NCBI GenBank assembly: GCA_965205385.1
Contig: CBDBGS010000008.1
Coordinates: 744,001-808,000 of the forward strand
Source of the DNA: CATOSP01 sp965205385
GTDB taxonomy: Bacteria > Chloroflexota > Dehalococcoidia > Lucifugimonadales > UBA3495
DNA: 64,000 bases
Direction: 5' to 3'
The notes under the pieces were generated by a model. The model saw only the letters and a list, made by a program, of their open reading frames with translations. It was not told the DNA's origin and searched no databases. Below, in pieces: positions 26,503 through 35,880 of the stretch. Position 1 is the first letter of the stretch; each line of letters begins with the position of its first letter. The position numbers and the translations under genes are program-made.

Positions 26503-27723
26503 TCAGGTAGTGTAGGCGCTGTTGATGATGACGTACTCTTCGGTCAGGTCGCATCCCCAGGCGGTGGCGTCACCGTTTCCAAGGCCCAAATGAATGCGGA
26601 ATGTGACCTCCGGGCCCCGCATCAGCGCGACAACCGCGTCCCGGTGGAACGGGATCGGGAGACCGCTCTGCATGATGCAGACACCGTTGACGAACAGGTC
26701 GACCTTGTTCTCCTCCACCCTCGCCCCGCTTCGACCCAGGGCCATCAATATGCGTCCCCAGTTGGGATCCGCCCCGTAGACCGCCGACTTGACCAAGCTT
26801 GAACCGGCTATGGTTCGGGCGGCCATTCGCGCGTCAGTCACGTTCGCCGCCCCGGCGATCTCCACGGTGATCATGCGAGACGCGCCCTCGCCGTCCCGGG
26901 CTAGCTCTTTGGCCAGGTGGACGCAGACCTGGAGTAGGGCTTCCTTGAAAGTATCCGCGTAGGGACTATCCGCGTCGACGGGAGTGTTGCCGGCCCGGCC
27001 GTTGGCCATGACCAGCGCCGTGTCGTTGGTGCTGCTGTCGCCGTCCACGGTCATCATATTAAAGGATGAGTCGGCAACCTCCTTCAATGCGGCCTGAAGG
27101 AAGTCTTTGTCCACCGCCGCGTCGGTGGTGATGAAGGAGAGCATGGTGGCCATATTGGGGTGGATCATCCCGGACCCTTTGACCACCCCACCCATGTCGA
27201 CCTGACGCCCGTCCAGCTCGAAACGGACCGCCACCTCTTTGGGGTGCGTGTCGGTGGTCATCATGGCGCGGGCGACAGCGTGGCCGCCGTCGGTGGAAAG
27301 GTCGATTTGTTCCACGCCGGTGCGAATCAGCGACATGGGAAGTTCTACGCCGATGACCCCGGTACTGCAGACCAATACCTCGTCAGGCTGCAGCCCCAGC
27401 CGACGGGCCGTGAGAGTGGTCATCTCCTTGGCGTCAGTGTAGCCTTGCTCGCCGACGCAAGTATTGGCGATTCCTGCGTTTACGATGAGCGCTCGGACGG
27501 GACCGGCGTTGACGTTTTCTTGGGTCACGGTTACCGAGGGAGACCGGATGGCGTTGGTCGTGAACACTCCAGCCGTGGTGCAGGGAGACTCGGACAGGAT
27601 GATGCCCAGGTCCAGCTTATCTTCGGAGTAAGTCTTCAGTCCGGCGTAGGTTGCGCCGGCCAGGAAGCCGCCGGGGTTGGTTACCGTCCCACCCTCTCTA
27701 AATTCAACTGCACCAGCCATCAA
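26503..27723 (-). CDS. argJ: Glutamate N-acetyltransferase / amino-acid acetyltransferase ArgJ
   Basis: 406 residues, standard size. The self-cleavage site KGSGMIHPNMATMLSF is intact, so the precursor should split before the Thr into alpha and beta chains. NTPVDADS and DPNWGRILMALGRSG are also typical. It recycles acetyl groups from N-acetylornithine to glutamate, consistent with the absence of a separate argA or argE here. It is the first gene of the arg cluster. Confidence 0.95.
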   Translation of the reverse strand: MMAGAVEFREGGTVTNPGGFLAGATYAGLKTYSEDKLDLGIILSESPCTTAGVFTTNAIRSPSVTVTQENVNAGPVRALIVNAGIANTCVGEQGYTDAKEMTTLTARRLGLQPDEVLVCSTGVIGVELPMSLIRTGVEQIDLSTDGGHAVARAMMTTDTHPKEVAVRFELDGRQVDMGGVVKGSGMIHPNMATMLSFITTDAAVDKDFLQAALKEVADSSFNMMTVDGDSSTNDTALVMANGRAGNTPVDADSPYADTFKEALLQVCVHLAKELARDGEGASRMITVEIAGAANVTDARMAARTIAGSSLVKSAVYGADPNWGRILMALGRSGARVEENKVDLFVNGVCIMQSGLPIPFHRDAVVALMRGPEVTFRIHLGLGNGDATAWGCDLTEEYVIINSAYTT

Positions 27724-27803
27724 AAACCGTCCCTCGGATCACGAAATCGCGTCTTGTACGGGGCTGGAGTATAACACAACCCCTTGGCCCCTGGGATTAA
27801 TTT

Positions 27804-27841
27804 GCCCACCCTGAGTCCGGTTTGCGGCGCTCAGGATGGGC
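27804..27841 (-). terminator. Hairpin downstream of molybdenum hydroxylase region / upstream of argJ
   Basis: GCCCACCCTGAG (27804-27815) pairs with CTCAGGATGGGC (27830-27841), 11 of 12 positions, with a 14-base loop. It lies after the stop of the 27873 gene and before the arg operon. No long T run follows, so termination strength is uncertain. Confidence 0.4.
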
Positions 27842-27872
27842 GGGAATCAGCACAGCCAGCCAGGTCTTTCGG

Positions 27873-30143
27873 TTAGCCCTCCAGAGCCCCCTGCAAGGTA
27901 CCGGGATTCAAGGGCAGGCCGTCTACTTCGATGCCTATGGCGTGGTGAATCGCGTTCGCGACCGCACCCATCGGAGGCACGATTGATGCTTCGCCAACTC
28001 CCCTGATGCCGAACGGGTGTCCAGGGTTGCCGATCTCCACGATTACCGTGTCGATCATGGGTAGGTCCAGGCTTGTCATCATTCGATAGTCCAGCAGGCT
28101 GGAGTTGAGAAGTTCACCCTTGTCGCTCATCACGTACTCTTCGTTGAGGGCCCAGCCGATGCCCTGGACGGTCCCACCCTGCATCTGGCCCTCGACGTAG
28201 CTGGGATGGATGGCCTTGCCCGCGTCCTGGAAGGCGGTGCACCGTAGCACCTGCACCTTGCCGGTTTCAGGGTCTACCTCGACGTCCACGAGGGTCGCTG
28301 TGACTGAACCACCAGCGCCCCTGGGATTCACGTTGCCGCGCCCCACAACTGGCCCGCCGGTGTCGTTCAACCTGGGGGCTATCTCCTTGAACGTCATTCG
28401 CAGCTCGGGGTCGGAGGTGTGTTGCAACGCGCCGTCGACGTATTCAACGTTTTCAGGGTCGGTCTCCCACAAGAGGGCGGCCCTTTGCGCGAGTTGACGC
28501 CGGATGTCCTGGCCAGCCTCATAAGCTGCCCAACCGGTCTTGAACGCCACACCGCTGCCCGCGGTCAACGAGGTGTAGCCGATGGTGTCGGTGTCCACCA
28601 CCTCGGGATAAACGTCCTCGACGCGGATGCCCAGCACCTCGGCCAGCTGCTGGGCGATGACCACCCGGGACCCGCCGATGTCCACGGAACCCTCAACCAA
28701 CATGACTGTCCCGTCGGGGTTGACGTTGGCCACGGCACAGGAAGGTCCGGAGTTGTTTCGCCAGAAGCCGACTGCGACTCCCCTGCCTTGGTTCTTCCCG
28801 GTCAGTGGAGTGTTGTAATGAGGATGAGCCTTGACCGCCTCCATTACCTCGACGCCGCCGATAATCGGGTTGACCGTGCCGTCGGCCCTGCGGGTGCCTT
28901 CCTTGGCCGCATTGCGGAGCCTGAACTCGATGGGGTCGATCTGAAGTTTCTCGGCCAATTCGTCCAGCAGGATTTCGATGGCAAAGCAACCTAGGGGAGC
29001 GCCGGGGGCGCGGTAGGCCGCTGTTTTCGGCTTGTTGTCCACCACGTCATAGCCATCCAACTGGACGTTCGGAATGTCATAAGGGGTGGTCATACAGGCT
29101 GTTGCGCCTCCGATGGGCGAGCCCGGATACGCGCCGGCTTCAAAGGCCAGGTAAGCTTTCACGGCTACGATTTTTCCGTCGTTGGTCGCGCCAATCTTAG
29201 CCGTCATGTGCGAGCCGGAAGTTGGGCCGGTGGCCTCCATCACGTCGGCGCGGCTCATGGACACCTTAACCGGGTGGCCCGTCTTCCTGGAGAGCACCGC
29301 CGCAACCGGCTCCAGGTAGGCCGCCAGCTTACCGCCGAAGCCGCCGCCGATCTCCATGGGAACCAGTTTGATCTTGGAGGAGGAGAGGCCCAATATCCTC
29401 GCTACGTTGTCGCGAATTCCGAAGGGGTTTTGGGAGCTGTTCCAGACCGTGAGCCTGCCGTCGTGGCTCCAGGATGCCGTTGCGCTTTGGGGTTCGATAT
29501 AGCCCTGGTGGACGGTCTTGGTCCTGAACTCGCGCTCGACTATTACATCAGCCTGGGAGAAACCTTCGTCCACGTCGCCCAGCGTTAGCTGTTGGTAGCT
29601 GGCGATGTTCGTCTTTTTGGGGAAGCGGTCATCAAAGCTGGATGTGGTCATGTGTTCGTGGAGGATGGGTGCGTCGGCTTTCATCGCATCCTCGGCGGTG
29701 GTAACCGAGGGCAGCACCTCATAGTCCACTTCGATTAGTTTCAGGGCCTCTTCCGCGACGTGGGGATTCTCCGCGGCCACCGCCGCAACGGCGTGACCCT
29801 TGTACAGCGCTTTGTCCCCTGCCAGGACGTTGTTGCTCATGTACTTGAGGCTCAGGACGGCCTCTTCACCGATCTCCGCCAGAAGGTCGGGCACGGGGGC
29901 AAAGTCCGCGGCGGTGGCCACCGCCAGCATTCCCGGATGCGCCTCTGCCTTGGAGGTGTCAATGCCCTTGATACGGGCGTGGGCGTGGGGGCTGCGCAGC
30001 ACCTTTCCGTGGAGGTGTCCGGGAAGGCGTATGTCGCCCCCGTACTGGGCCCTGCCGGTAACCTTGTCCACTCCGTCATGGCGGATGGGCCGCGTGCCCA
30101 CCACCTTGTATTCCACATTAGAGAGCACTATGTTCGAGGTCAT
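27873..30143 (-). CDS. Xanthine dehydrogenase family molybdopterin-binding subunit
   Basis: About 756 residues from ATG 30143 (MTSNIVLSNVEYKVVG); nine more residues are possible from 30170. It has the aldehyde-oxidase/CoxL N-terminal domain (RPIRHDGVDKVTGRAQYGGDI) and the molybdenum cofactor domain (GGGFGGKLAAYLEPVAA, YRAPGAP), ending with the active-site glutamate in GVGEASIVPP. The FAD and 2Fe-2S partner subunits are not next to it, so they must be elsewhere or the enzyme uses other partners. Substrate not predictable; the CO-dehydrogenase active-site motif is not present. Confidence 0.9.
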   Translation of the reverse strand: MTSNIVLSNVEYKVVGTRPIRHDGVDKVTGRAQYGGDIRLPGHLHGKVLRSPHAHARIKGIDTSKAEAHPGMLAVATAADFAPVPDLLAEIGEEAVLSLKYMSNNVLAGDKALYKGHAVAAVAAENPHVAEEALKLIEVDYEVLPSVTTAEDAMKADAPILHEHMTTSSFDDRFPKKTNIASYQQLTLGDVDEGFSQADVIVEREFRTKTVHQGYIEPQSATASWSHDGRLTVWNSSQNPFGIRDNVARILGLSSSKIKLVPMEIGGGFGGKLAAYLEPVAAVLSRKTGHPVKVSMSRADVMEATGPTSGSHMTAKIGATNDGKIVAVKAYLAFEAGAYPGSPIGGATACMTTPYDIPNVQLDGYDVVDNKPKTAAYRAPGAPLGCFAIEILLDELAEKLQIDPIEFRLRNAAKEGTRRADGTVNPIIGGVEVMEAVKAHPHYNTPLTGKNQGRGVAVGFWRNNSGPSCAVANVNPDGTVMLVEGSVDIGGSRVVIAQQLAEVLGIRVEDVYPEVVDTDTIGYTSLTAGSGVAFKTGWAAYEAGQDIRRQLAQRAALLWETDPENVEYVDGALQHTSDPELRMTFKEIAPRLNDTGGPVVGRGNVNPRGAGGSVTATLVDVEVDPETGKVQVLRCTAFQDAGKAIHPSYVEGQMQGGTVQGIGWALNEEYVMSDKGELLNSSLLDYRMMTSLDLPMIDTVIVEIGNPGHPFGIRGVGEASIVPPMGAVANAIHHAIGIEVDGLPLNPGTLQGALEG

Positions 30144-30274
30144 ATTGAAGCTTATCCCCCTCGCAATCATATCTGTTTGACGCTGGATTCCAGCGGCGCT
30201 CTCATATATTACAACTTAGCAGCCGGGGACTCCAGTGGAGGAAGGCAGGCCACGAGGCCCTTGGGTGCTTCGTC

Positions 30275-30370
30275 CGAACTGTGATTGATGTGATTGGATG
30301 ATTACCATGATTTTTCGGGTCTGTAAGCGCCAGAATCATGGTAATCATCCAATCAGATAAATCACGGTTC
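30275..30370. repeat. Long intergenic inverted repeat
   Basis: A perfect 21-base stem (GATTGGATGATTACCATGAT plus T at 30292-30312 against 30334-30354) with a 21-base spacer is extended outward by a less perfect section (GAACTGTGATT against the complement of AATCACGGTTC), giving arms of about 37 bases. It lies between the molybdenum hydroxylase and the ABC cassette. The size and symmetry suggest a palindromic dispersed repeat or MITE rather than a simple terminator. Confidence 0.7.
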
Positions 30371-30383
30371 AGACAAAAAAATA

Positions 30384-30413
30384 GACCCCCGGTAAGGCCC
30401 TGCCGGGGGTCTT
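30384..30413 (-). terminator. Rho-independent terminator of ABC transporter operon
   Basis: AGACCCCCGG and CCGGGGGTCT form a ten-base stem with a ten-base loop; in the minus direction it is followed by TATTTTTTTG. It terminates the leftward dpp-like operon. Confidence 0.9.
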
Positions 30414-30437
30414 CGATCTCCTAGTTGAGATTCGCGA

Positions 30438-31427
30438 TTAGAACTGGATACCGGCAGACTTGGACTCCTTGGTCTGCTTTAGCCAGCGCCAGCGTTGGAG
30501 GGGGTCGCTTACCGCCCGCATCCAGACGCCAAACAGGTTGAAGGAGAGGGCCGTCACGAAGATGGCGGATCCGGGAACCACCACCATCCACCAGGCTGAG
30601 GTGATATACGCGCGGCCCGAAGCTAACATGAGGCCCCAGGAGGACTCCGGCGGTTGGATGCCGAACCCGAGGAAGCTGAGCGCCGACTCGGTGAGGATTG
30701 TCGCCGGAACATCCAGGGCGGCCAGGGCCAGGACCGGGGTTATTAGATTGGGCAAAATGTGCCGCGCTAATATTCGCTGGTCGCTGGCGCCGATTGCCCG
30801 GGCCGCGTCGGTGAAGGTCTGCTCCCTCAAAGACATGACTACGCCCCGTGTGATCCTGCAGTAGAGCATCCATCGGGCGACGGCAAATACGATGATGATG
30901 TTCTTAAAGCTAGGCCCTAGTATAAATATCACCATCAGCGCTAAGAACAACAGTGGCACCGTCATGAACACATCCACGGCCCGCATGATGATGTCGTCTA
31001 CCGCGCCTCGGTAGTAGCCCGCCAATAGCCCCAGGAAAACGCCGATGGAGCCCGAAGCGAACACCCCGAGGAAGCCCACAGTGATCGAGATTCGCCCACC
31101 GTAGATCAGCCGGCTGAGCATGTCCCGGCCCACGTGGTCGGTGCCCAAGAGGTAGAAACGTTCCTCCTTCAGCCGCGCCGCGCCCGACTCCTTGATGATG
31201 GCGTTTCCTGTGGCTAGGGGCGGCAGGTGACGAAGAGCTACTTGTTGGTCGTTTGGGTCGTGGGGAGAGAATAATGGCGCGAATATCACGGCGAGTAGCG
31301 TGATTGCCAGGAAGATCCCGGATATGAGCGTTACTGTGTCGTTGAAGAACGCCTGAACCAGGGGCCGCTGGAAGACGGCCGCAATCGGGTTGACTCTTGG
31401 CTGTTGTAGGATTGTCGCGTCTCGCAT
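30438..31427 (-). CDS. ABC transporter permease, DppC/OppC type
   Basis: 329 residues with an N-terminal cytoplasmic segment, about six membrane helices and the DppC-type end (ALSFLGFGIQPPESSWGLMLASGR). The EAA loop is present near DAARAIGASDQRILARHILPN. With the DppB-type gene and the lipoprotein it makes a peptide/nickel-type uptake system. The ATPase genes (DppD/DppF) are not adjacent. Confidence 0.93.
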   Translation of the reverse strand: MRDATILQQPRVNPIAAVFQRPLVQAFFNDTVTLISGIFLAITLLAVIFAPLFSPHDPNDQQVALRHLPPLATGNAIIKESGAARLKEERFYLLGTDHVGRDMLSRLIYGGRISITVGFLGVFASGSIGVFLGLLAGYYRGAVDDIIMRAVDVFMTVPLLFLALMVIFILGPSFKNIIIVFAVARWMLYCRITRGVVMSLREQTFTDAARAIGASDQRILARHILPNLITPVLALAALDVPATILTESALSFLGFGIQPPESSWGLMLASGRAYITSAWWMVVVPGSAIFVTALSFNLFGVWMRAVSDPLQRWRWLKQTKESKSAGIQF

Positions 31428-31469
31428 GTTGTAAGCTGTACCTCACGCCGGGGCATTGGGATAATCGGG

Positions 31470-32399
31470 CTATTTGTAAACGATCCGCGGATCCAGCCAG
31501 GTATAAACGAGATCCACCGTCAGGTTGACCAACATCACGATCAGGGCCACGGAGAAGAGAGCCGCCGTGACCACGGGCAGGTCCCGCGCCGAGATGGAGT
31601 CGACCAAGAGCTTGCCCATGCCGGGCCAACCGAAGATCGTTTCCGTGATAGTGGCCCCGTTCATGAACCCCGCTACCTCCGCCCCCATCACAGTGACGAT
31701 GGCGATAGAGGCGTTCTTGAGGACATGACTCCAGAGTACGGTGCGCTCGGCCAGGCCTTTGGCCCGGGCGGTAGACACATACTGCTTGCCCATCTCCTCG
31801 ATCATTACCGCCCTGGTGATTTGGGCATTGCGGCCCATCACCGTGGGCACCAGCGTAGCGGCGGGCAGGATGATGAACTTCCATCCCGAAGGCCCAAGCC
31901 CCTCGTAGCCGGAAGTGGGCAGCAATTCGAATTCGACCGACACGATCAAGATCAGCATCAACGCTAGCCAGAAGCTTGGAATGGAGATGACGGCGAAGGA
32001 CATGATGTTGACGGTGCGGTCCATGATGCCCCGGGGCCGTCTGGCCGCTAACATGCCGATGGGGACCCCCAGAGCGCCGATTGCGAAAGATACGCCCCCA
32101 AGGAGCGCCGTATTGGGCAGACGTTCTAGAACCAGTTCGCGCGCTTCCGCTCCCAGCCGGTAGGACCGGCCGAAGTCCCCTTGAAGAATCCCGCCGAAGA
32201 AGTCCAGGAACCGTTTGTGAAGAGCTTCGTTGAATCCATAGATTTCCCGCAGGGCCTCTATCTGTCCTGGGGTAGCGTCGTCGTCCACCAACAGGTCGAT
32301 GGGATCGCCTAGAACGTTCGTGGCGAAGAACAGCAATGCCATAAGTCCCAGGACAATAAAAACCGAGTGGGCCACACGCCGGATCATGTAGTTACGCAC
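31470..32399 (-). CDS. ABC transporter permease, DppB/OppB type
   Basis: 309 residues with the N-terminal DppB signature (MRNYMIRRVAHSVFIVLGLM) and six predicted membrane helices. The EAA loop is STARAKGLAERTVLWSHVLKNA and the C terminus is LVYTWLDPRIVYK, typical of the family. GTG 32399 follows GAGGG by seven bases. Confidence 0.93.
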   Translation of the reverse strand: MRNYMIRRVAHSVFIVLGLMALLFFATNVLGDPIDLLVDDDATPGQIEALREIYGFNEALHKRFLDFFGGILQGDFGRSYRLGAEARELVLERLPNTALLGGVSFAIGALGVPIGMLAARRPRGIMDRTVNIMSFAVISIPSFWLALMLILIVSVEFELLPTSGYEGLGPSGWKFIILPAATLVPTVMGRNAQITRAVMIEEMGKQYVSTARAKGLAERTVLWSHVLKNASIAIVTVMGAEVAGFMNGATITETIFGWPGMGKLLVDSISARDLPVVTAALFSVALIVMLVNLTVDLVYTWLDPRIVYK

Positions 32400-32456
32400 G
32401 ATTGTCCCTCAAATCAGCCATCGGCAAGACTCCGGGGGTCGTTGTTTCACAAACGA

Positions 32457-32490
32457 CCGCGCCCCGGTCTGGTGGTCTCGGGGCACGGTC
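32457..32490 (-). terminator. Partial terminator/stabiliser hairpin after binding-protein gene
   Basis: GCGCCCCG and CGGGGCAC form an imperfect stem with a 12-base loop between the binding-protein gene and the DppB gene. Such hairpins usually let the binding protein be expressed above the permeases. No long T run is seen. Confidence 0.4.
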
Positions 32491-32516
32491 CTTTAGCCGG
32501 ACGATCAGGTGTCCGA

Positions 32517-34424
32517 TTACTTGGTGAAGTAGACGGTGTTGGCCCTGAGCCTGGGCGCATAGTAGGGTTCCCATTCCAGGTCCGCGTCCATGGCGTAGAC
32601 CACCACGTTTATAAAGTGGAACACGAAGTGAGCGTGATCGTGGGCGTGTTGGGCTATCTCCGCTAGCCGTTCGGTGCGCAGCGACCCCGTCGGCGTGGCA
32701 ACCGCTATGTCAATCTTCTCCGTAAGGTCGCTTTCGCAGATTCGGCCGACATAGTAGCACCAATTCCGCAGCAGGGCCTGCCTGGAATAGTCTAGCGATT
32801 CGGTAGACGTGCGAGTTGTGGTGAGACCGGACGTGGCCGCACTTGCGCCGCCTGCGGTGCTGGGCCCCAGGTTACGGCACTTCTCCTTGAGGTCCCTGCC
32901 TGGCGCACTATCGATCTCCGAGCGAGTGCGGCCATAGGCGCAATTGGAACGCCCAATGGTGCGGCGTACTGAGATGTCCGCCACGTTCAGTGTGACGTTC
33001 ATCCCGATTTCCTTCCAGTAGTTCACCGCGGCCTCGGCGTACTCGATGCTCTTAGGGTAGTCGGCCACTCCGATGGTCAAGACGATCTCATTGGCGGGAT
33101 CGTAATTGGCCACCTCCAAGAGCCGCTTGGCTTCCTCCGGATCATAGCCCAGGTAGGAAGAGTTGCTCTCATTGATACCTACCGTTCCCCGCTGGGCTAT
33201 ATTGCCGTAGCAGGTGAACAGATTATTGTAAAGCTGCTCCACCAGAGTCTCGCAGTCCAAACCCAAGTTCAGGGCCATTCGGACCTCGAATTTGGACAAC
33301 TCCGGGTGGTAGATAGTGTCGATAGGGTAATTGATCGCCTCGTTGTTGGTGGTCACCTTGTACTTCGGCACCTTGTCGATATCGTCCAGGGAGATTTCAG
33401 TCAGATCTGCTTCCCCGGCTGCTATCATGGAAGCCCGTACCAGGTCTTCGTTGCGCCAGAACTGGATTACGTGTTGAATGATGGGCGCGCGGCCGTCTAC
33501 GGCCTTAGGGTTGGGCTTGTAGTTTTCGTAGGCTTCCAGGACTATCCGCTGCTCCCGCTCCCAGTTGATGATCTTGTATGGGCCAAGGCCCGGGCCCTGG
33601 GTGTGGATCTCATCCTCCGTGGCGGCCTCGAACCAGTCCTTATCTAAGAACTTGGTGAAGATGGTGGTGCGCGGCAGGATGGGGCAAGCGTCTTTGCAGT
33701 GGATGTCGAGAGTCAACGGGTCGACTGCTTCTCCCGTGAACGAGCCGTGGAATGTGTAGTCATTTCCGAAGCCGTGCCCTCTTGTCTCGTCATCGCCGGC
33801 GTAGCTGATCCAGAAGGCCGCGTGATCTGCGTTCCACTCCGTCCCGTTATGGAAGGTCACGCCGTCCCGCAGTTTGAAGCGCCAAGTCTTGGGGTCAAGC
33901 TGCTCCCAGTCCTCAAAACCCTGTAACGGAACGATCTCGAAGGTCTCGTTGTCGACCCAGGTCAGGGGGTCGCTAGAAATGTCGTCGCATACCGTCTCAG
34001 CGAAGCTGCCACTGCAAAGCACATGCGCACCGCCCACGGTATCCGGCTCCACCGCCGTTACGAACTTGAAGGTGTCTCTGGCACTGGTAATATCCTCATG
34101 GCCTGGCGCAACGGCAGCGGCGGGTGCCGTTGTTGGCTGCTCCATTCCGGCCTCGGGTTTCTTTGCGGTGTCGGCCTTCTTGGCCGAAGTGTCTGCCTTC
34201 GTCTCGGTCTTGGCGGTTGTATCCGCAGCCTTCTCCTGTGGCGCAGGCGTATTGGCGATACCCTGCTTGGGGATGGCATCGGGTACCTTGGTGGCCTCCT
34301 GCTGTTGCGCGGGAGCGGCGGGCTGTTCGGCGGCCCCGCCGCAGGCAACCAGGACCAGGGTCATTAGGGCTACCAGGGTCATGGTCCACGCGGTCCAATG
34401 AAGTTTGTGCGTCGGTCTCAACAC
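32517..34424 (-). CDS. ABC transporter substrate-binding lipoprotein (SBP family 5)
   Basis: 635 residues. A lipoprotein signal ends in LVLVACGG with the lipid-modified Cys at position 28. A long low-complexity linker rich in Ala, Lys, Gln and Thr (about 30-115) leads to the family 5 binding domain (WRFKLRDGVTFHNGTEWNADH, GLGPYKIINWEREQRIVLEAYENY). It is anchored outside the membrane and hands peptides or similar ligands to the permeases that follow. GTG 34424 is preceded by AGGAGG ten bases upstream. Confidence 0.93.
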   Translation of the reverse strand: MLRPTHKLHWTAWTMTLVALMTLVLVACGGAAEQPAAPAQQQEATKVPDAIPKQGIANTPAPQEKAADTTAKTETKADTSAKKADTAKKPEAGMEQPTTAPAAAVAPGHEDITSARDTFKFVTAVEPDTVGGAHVLCSGSFAETVCDDISSDPLTWVDNETFEIVPLQGFEDWEQLDPKTWRFKLRDGVTFHNGTEWNADHAAFWISYAGDDETRGHGFGNDYTFHGSFTGEAVDPLTLDIHCKDACPILPRTTIFTKFLDKDWFEAATEDEIHTQGPGLGPYKIINWEREQRIVLEAYENYKPNPKAVDGRAPIIQHVIQFWRNEDLVRASMIAAGEADLTEISLDDIDKVPKYKVTTNNEAINYPIDTIYHPELSKFEVRMALNLGLDCETLVEQLYNNLFTCYGNIAQRGTVGINESNSSYLGYDPEEAKRLLEVANYDPANEIVLTIGVADYPKSIEYAEAAVNYWKEIGMNVTLNVADISVRRTIGRSNCAYGRTRSEIDSAPGRDLKEKCRNLGPSTAGGASAATSGLTTTRTSTESLDYSRQALLRNWCYYVGRICESDLTEKIDIAVATPTGSLRTERLAEIAQHAHDHAHFVFHFINVVVYAMDADLEWEPYYAPRLRANTVYFTK

Positions 34425-34806
34425 TCTTACCTGGCCTCCTTAACGAATGCTAGCAGTGAAGGATTGCGTTGCTGCGTACCAGCCACCATGGGCTGCGTAT
34501 GGTGACGGAATATACATCATCATGGAAGAAGATGTCAATAGAGCATAAATTGTGGCTATATGGCGAATATCAATCAAGCTATGGCTAGAATACGTTAGAA
34601 ACATGAGACTATATGCTTAGTATTAAACTGCCGTGCGACGGGTATCGCAGTGAGTGCTATGAGTCGGATAGACTATAGGTATTTCTTATCCAGATCATCA
34701 TTTCGTAACAAGTACGTGACGATCAGGCGGCAAATCAGACATGCCAAAAGTAGGAGCCTAAACGGAGACGCGTGGGGAGGCCATCGTAATCGGGAAGCTA
34801 GATGGT
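34425..34806. other. Gene-free region upstream of ABC operon
   Basis: 382 bases, AT-richer than its surroundings between about 34500 and 34640. It should contain the leftward promoter of the ABC operon. I see no convincing gene, repeat or riboswitch. Confidence 0.5.
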
Positions 34807-34881
34807 TGGTCGGGGCGGGCAGACTCGAACTGCCGACCTCCTGGTCCCAAACCAGGCGCCCTACCGCTGGGCCACGCCCCG
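34807..34881 (-). tRNA. tRNA-Pro (anticodon TGG)
   Basis: On the minus strand the gene begins CGGGGCGTGGCCCAGCGG and folds into a full cloverleaf: acceptor CGGGGCG/CGCCCCG, anticodon stem CCTGG/CCAGG around loop TTTGGGA (anticodon TGG), and T-arm with GTTCGAGTC. The 3' CCA is encoded (complement of 34807-34809). Confidence 0.95.
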
Positions 34882-35066
34882 TCCAGATGGTGGATCAGGG
34901 GAAAGAGTTGAATCAGCTCTGTCCCCGACCCAATTAAGTTTACTGTAGATGAAGCCGATGCACTACCATAGGACCCTGCTCTTAATCATGCTTGTGATGG
35001 TTTCAGGTGTTATCCTCGAGACAGTTCAGAGTTTCGAAGTCTGACGGATGTGGGCAGAATGCAAAT

Positions 35067-35303
35067 ATGGCAGTGCAGATTACGATAAAAAACGTCCCAG
35101 AAGCAGTCCGCGATGGACTCAAGGCCCGCGCCGCGTCCGAGGGCAAGTCCATGCAAGAGTTATTGCTCGGGGAACTCGAACTCATTGCGTCGCAGGTTTC
35201 CATGAAGACGTGGCTCAAAGAAGTCCGGGAGTTAAAAAAGGCTCGCGGCATCGACGTGCCCACTTGGAAGATATTAGAGGCTCGAGACCACGACCGGAAG
35301 TGA
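35067..35303 (+). CDS. VapB/FitA-type antitoxin
   Basis: 78 residues starting MAVQITIKNVPEAVRDGLKARAASEGKS, the ribbon-helix-helix of FitA-like antitoxins, followed by a toxin-binding tail. ATG 35067 is preferred to 35007. The stop overlaps the toxin start (GTGA at 35300-35303). Confidence 0.88.
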   Translation: MAVQITIKNVPEAVRDGLKARAASEGKSMQELLLGELELIASQVSMKTWLKEVRELKKARGIDVPTWKILEARDHDRK

Positions 35304-35713
35304 CGTCGGTCGTTGATGCGTCAGTGTTCGTCTCCGCACTAGTTGACCCTGGTCCGGAAGGCCAATGGTCGGAGATTGCCATGATCAGTGATGATCTGGC
35401 CGGTCCCGAATTGGCCTTGGCGGAAGCCTGCAATCTTTTGCGTCGATTAGAGCAATCCATCCTAATCACGCGTTCAGAGGCTGACAGGCTTCATGAACAG
35501 CTGCTTAGGGTCGAGATCAGGCTCTTTGGGTATGGGCCCTATGCCGAGAGAATATGGCAGCTACGTTCGAATTTGACCTGCTATGACGCCTGGTACGTTG
35601 CCCTAGCCGAGGACCTAGACTGCCCTCTGATCACACTTGACCTCAGGCTCAGCCGCTCCACCGGACCGAGCGGCGAGTTTGTCACGCCACCGCCTAGGCA
35701 GACAAGCGAATAA
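35300..35713 (+). CDS. VapC-type PIN-domain toxin
   Basis: 137 residues from GTG 35300. The PIN-domain acids are visible: VVDASVFVSAL, the Glu in LALAEACNLL, and YDAWYVALAEDLDCPLITLDLRLS near the end. VapC enzymes cut specific tRNAs or rRNA. The gene pair lies just outside the left end of the integrated element and next to tRNA-Pro. Confidence 0.9.
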   Translation: MTSVVDASVFVSALVDPGPEGQWSEIAMISDDLAGPELALAEACNLLRRLEQSILITRSEADRLHEQLLRVEIRLFGYGPYAERIWQLRSNLTCYDAWYVALAEDLDCPLITLDLRLSRSTGPSGEFVTPPPRQTSE

Positions 35714-35804
35714 GCGGGTGGGCAACCTGAAGCGGGGCGATTCTGGGAGGGTCTGTGGGTCGTGGAAGCCGCAAACTATGTTCTCGGCCGCGAAGTTAGC
35801 GGTG

Positions 35805-35830
35805 GTACCAAAGGAGTGAATCGCACTCCT
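35805..35830. other. Candidate left attachment site (tRNA 3'-end-like)
   Basis: GTACCAAAGGAGTGAATCGCAC and the following bases match 19 of 26 positions of the 3' end of tRNA-Arg at 51700-51725 in the same orientation. The match includes the T-loop (GAATCG) and the discriminator, and a CCA-like end (TGG, 35802-35804 region). The seven mismatches mean it is not a fresh duplication; it may be a decayed attL or another tRNA remnant. Confidence 0.35.
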
Positions 35831-35858
35831 TCCTACTTATAGCTATCAGGGCCGTATA

Positions 35859-35880
35859 TTACCACACCGTTTACCACACC
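35859..35880 (+). repeat. Left integrase arm-type repeats (TTACCACACC x2)
   Basis: TTACCACACC occurs at 35859-35868 and 35871-35880. The same core TTACCAC occurs five times beside the integrase at 51590-51650, including one full TTACCACACC. Such matching repeats at both ends are expected of arm sites bound by a tyrosine integrase and mark the left end of the element. Confidence 0.6.

Noticed and set aside
34807..34881. tRNA-Pro as the integration site of the element
   Set aside because: The integrase and its arm repeats lie at the other end beside tRNA-Arg, and vapBC separates tRNA-Pro from the left arm repeats.
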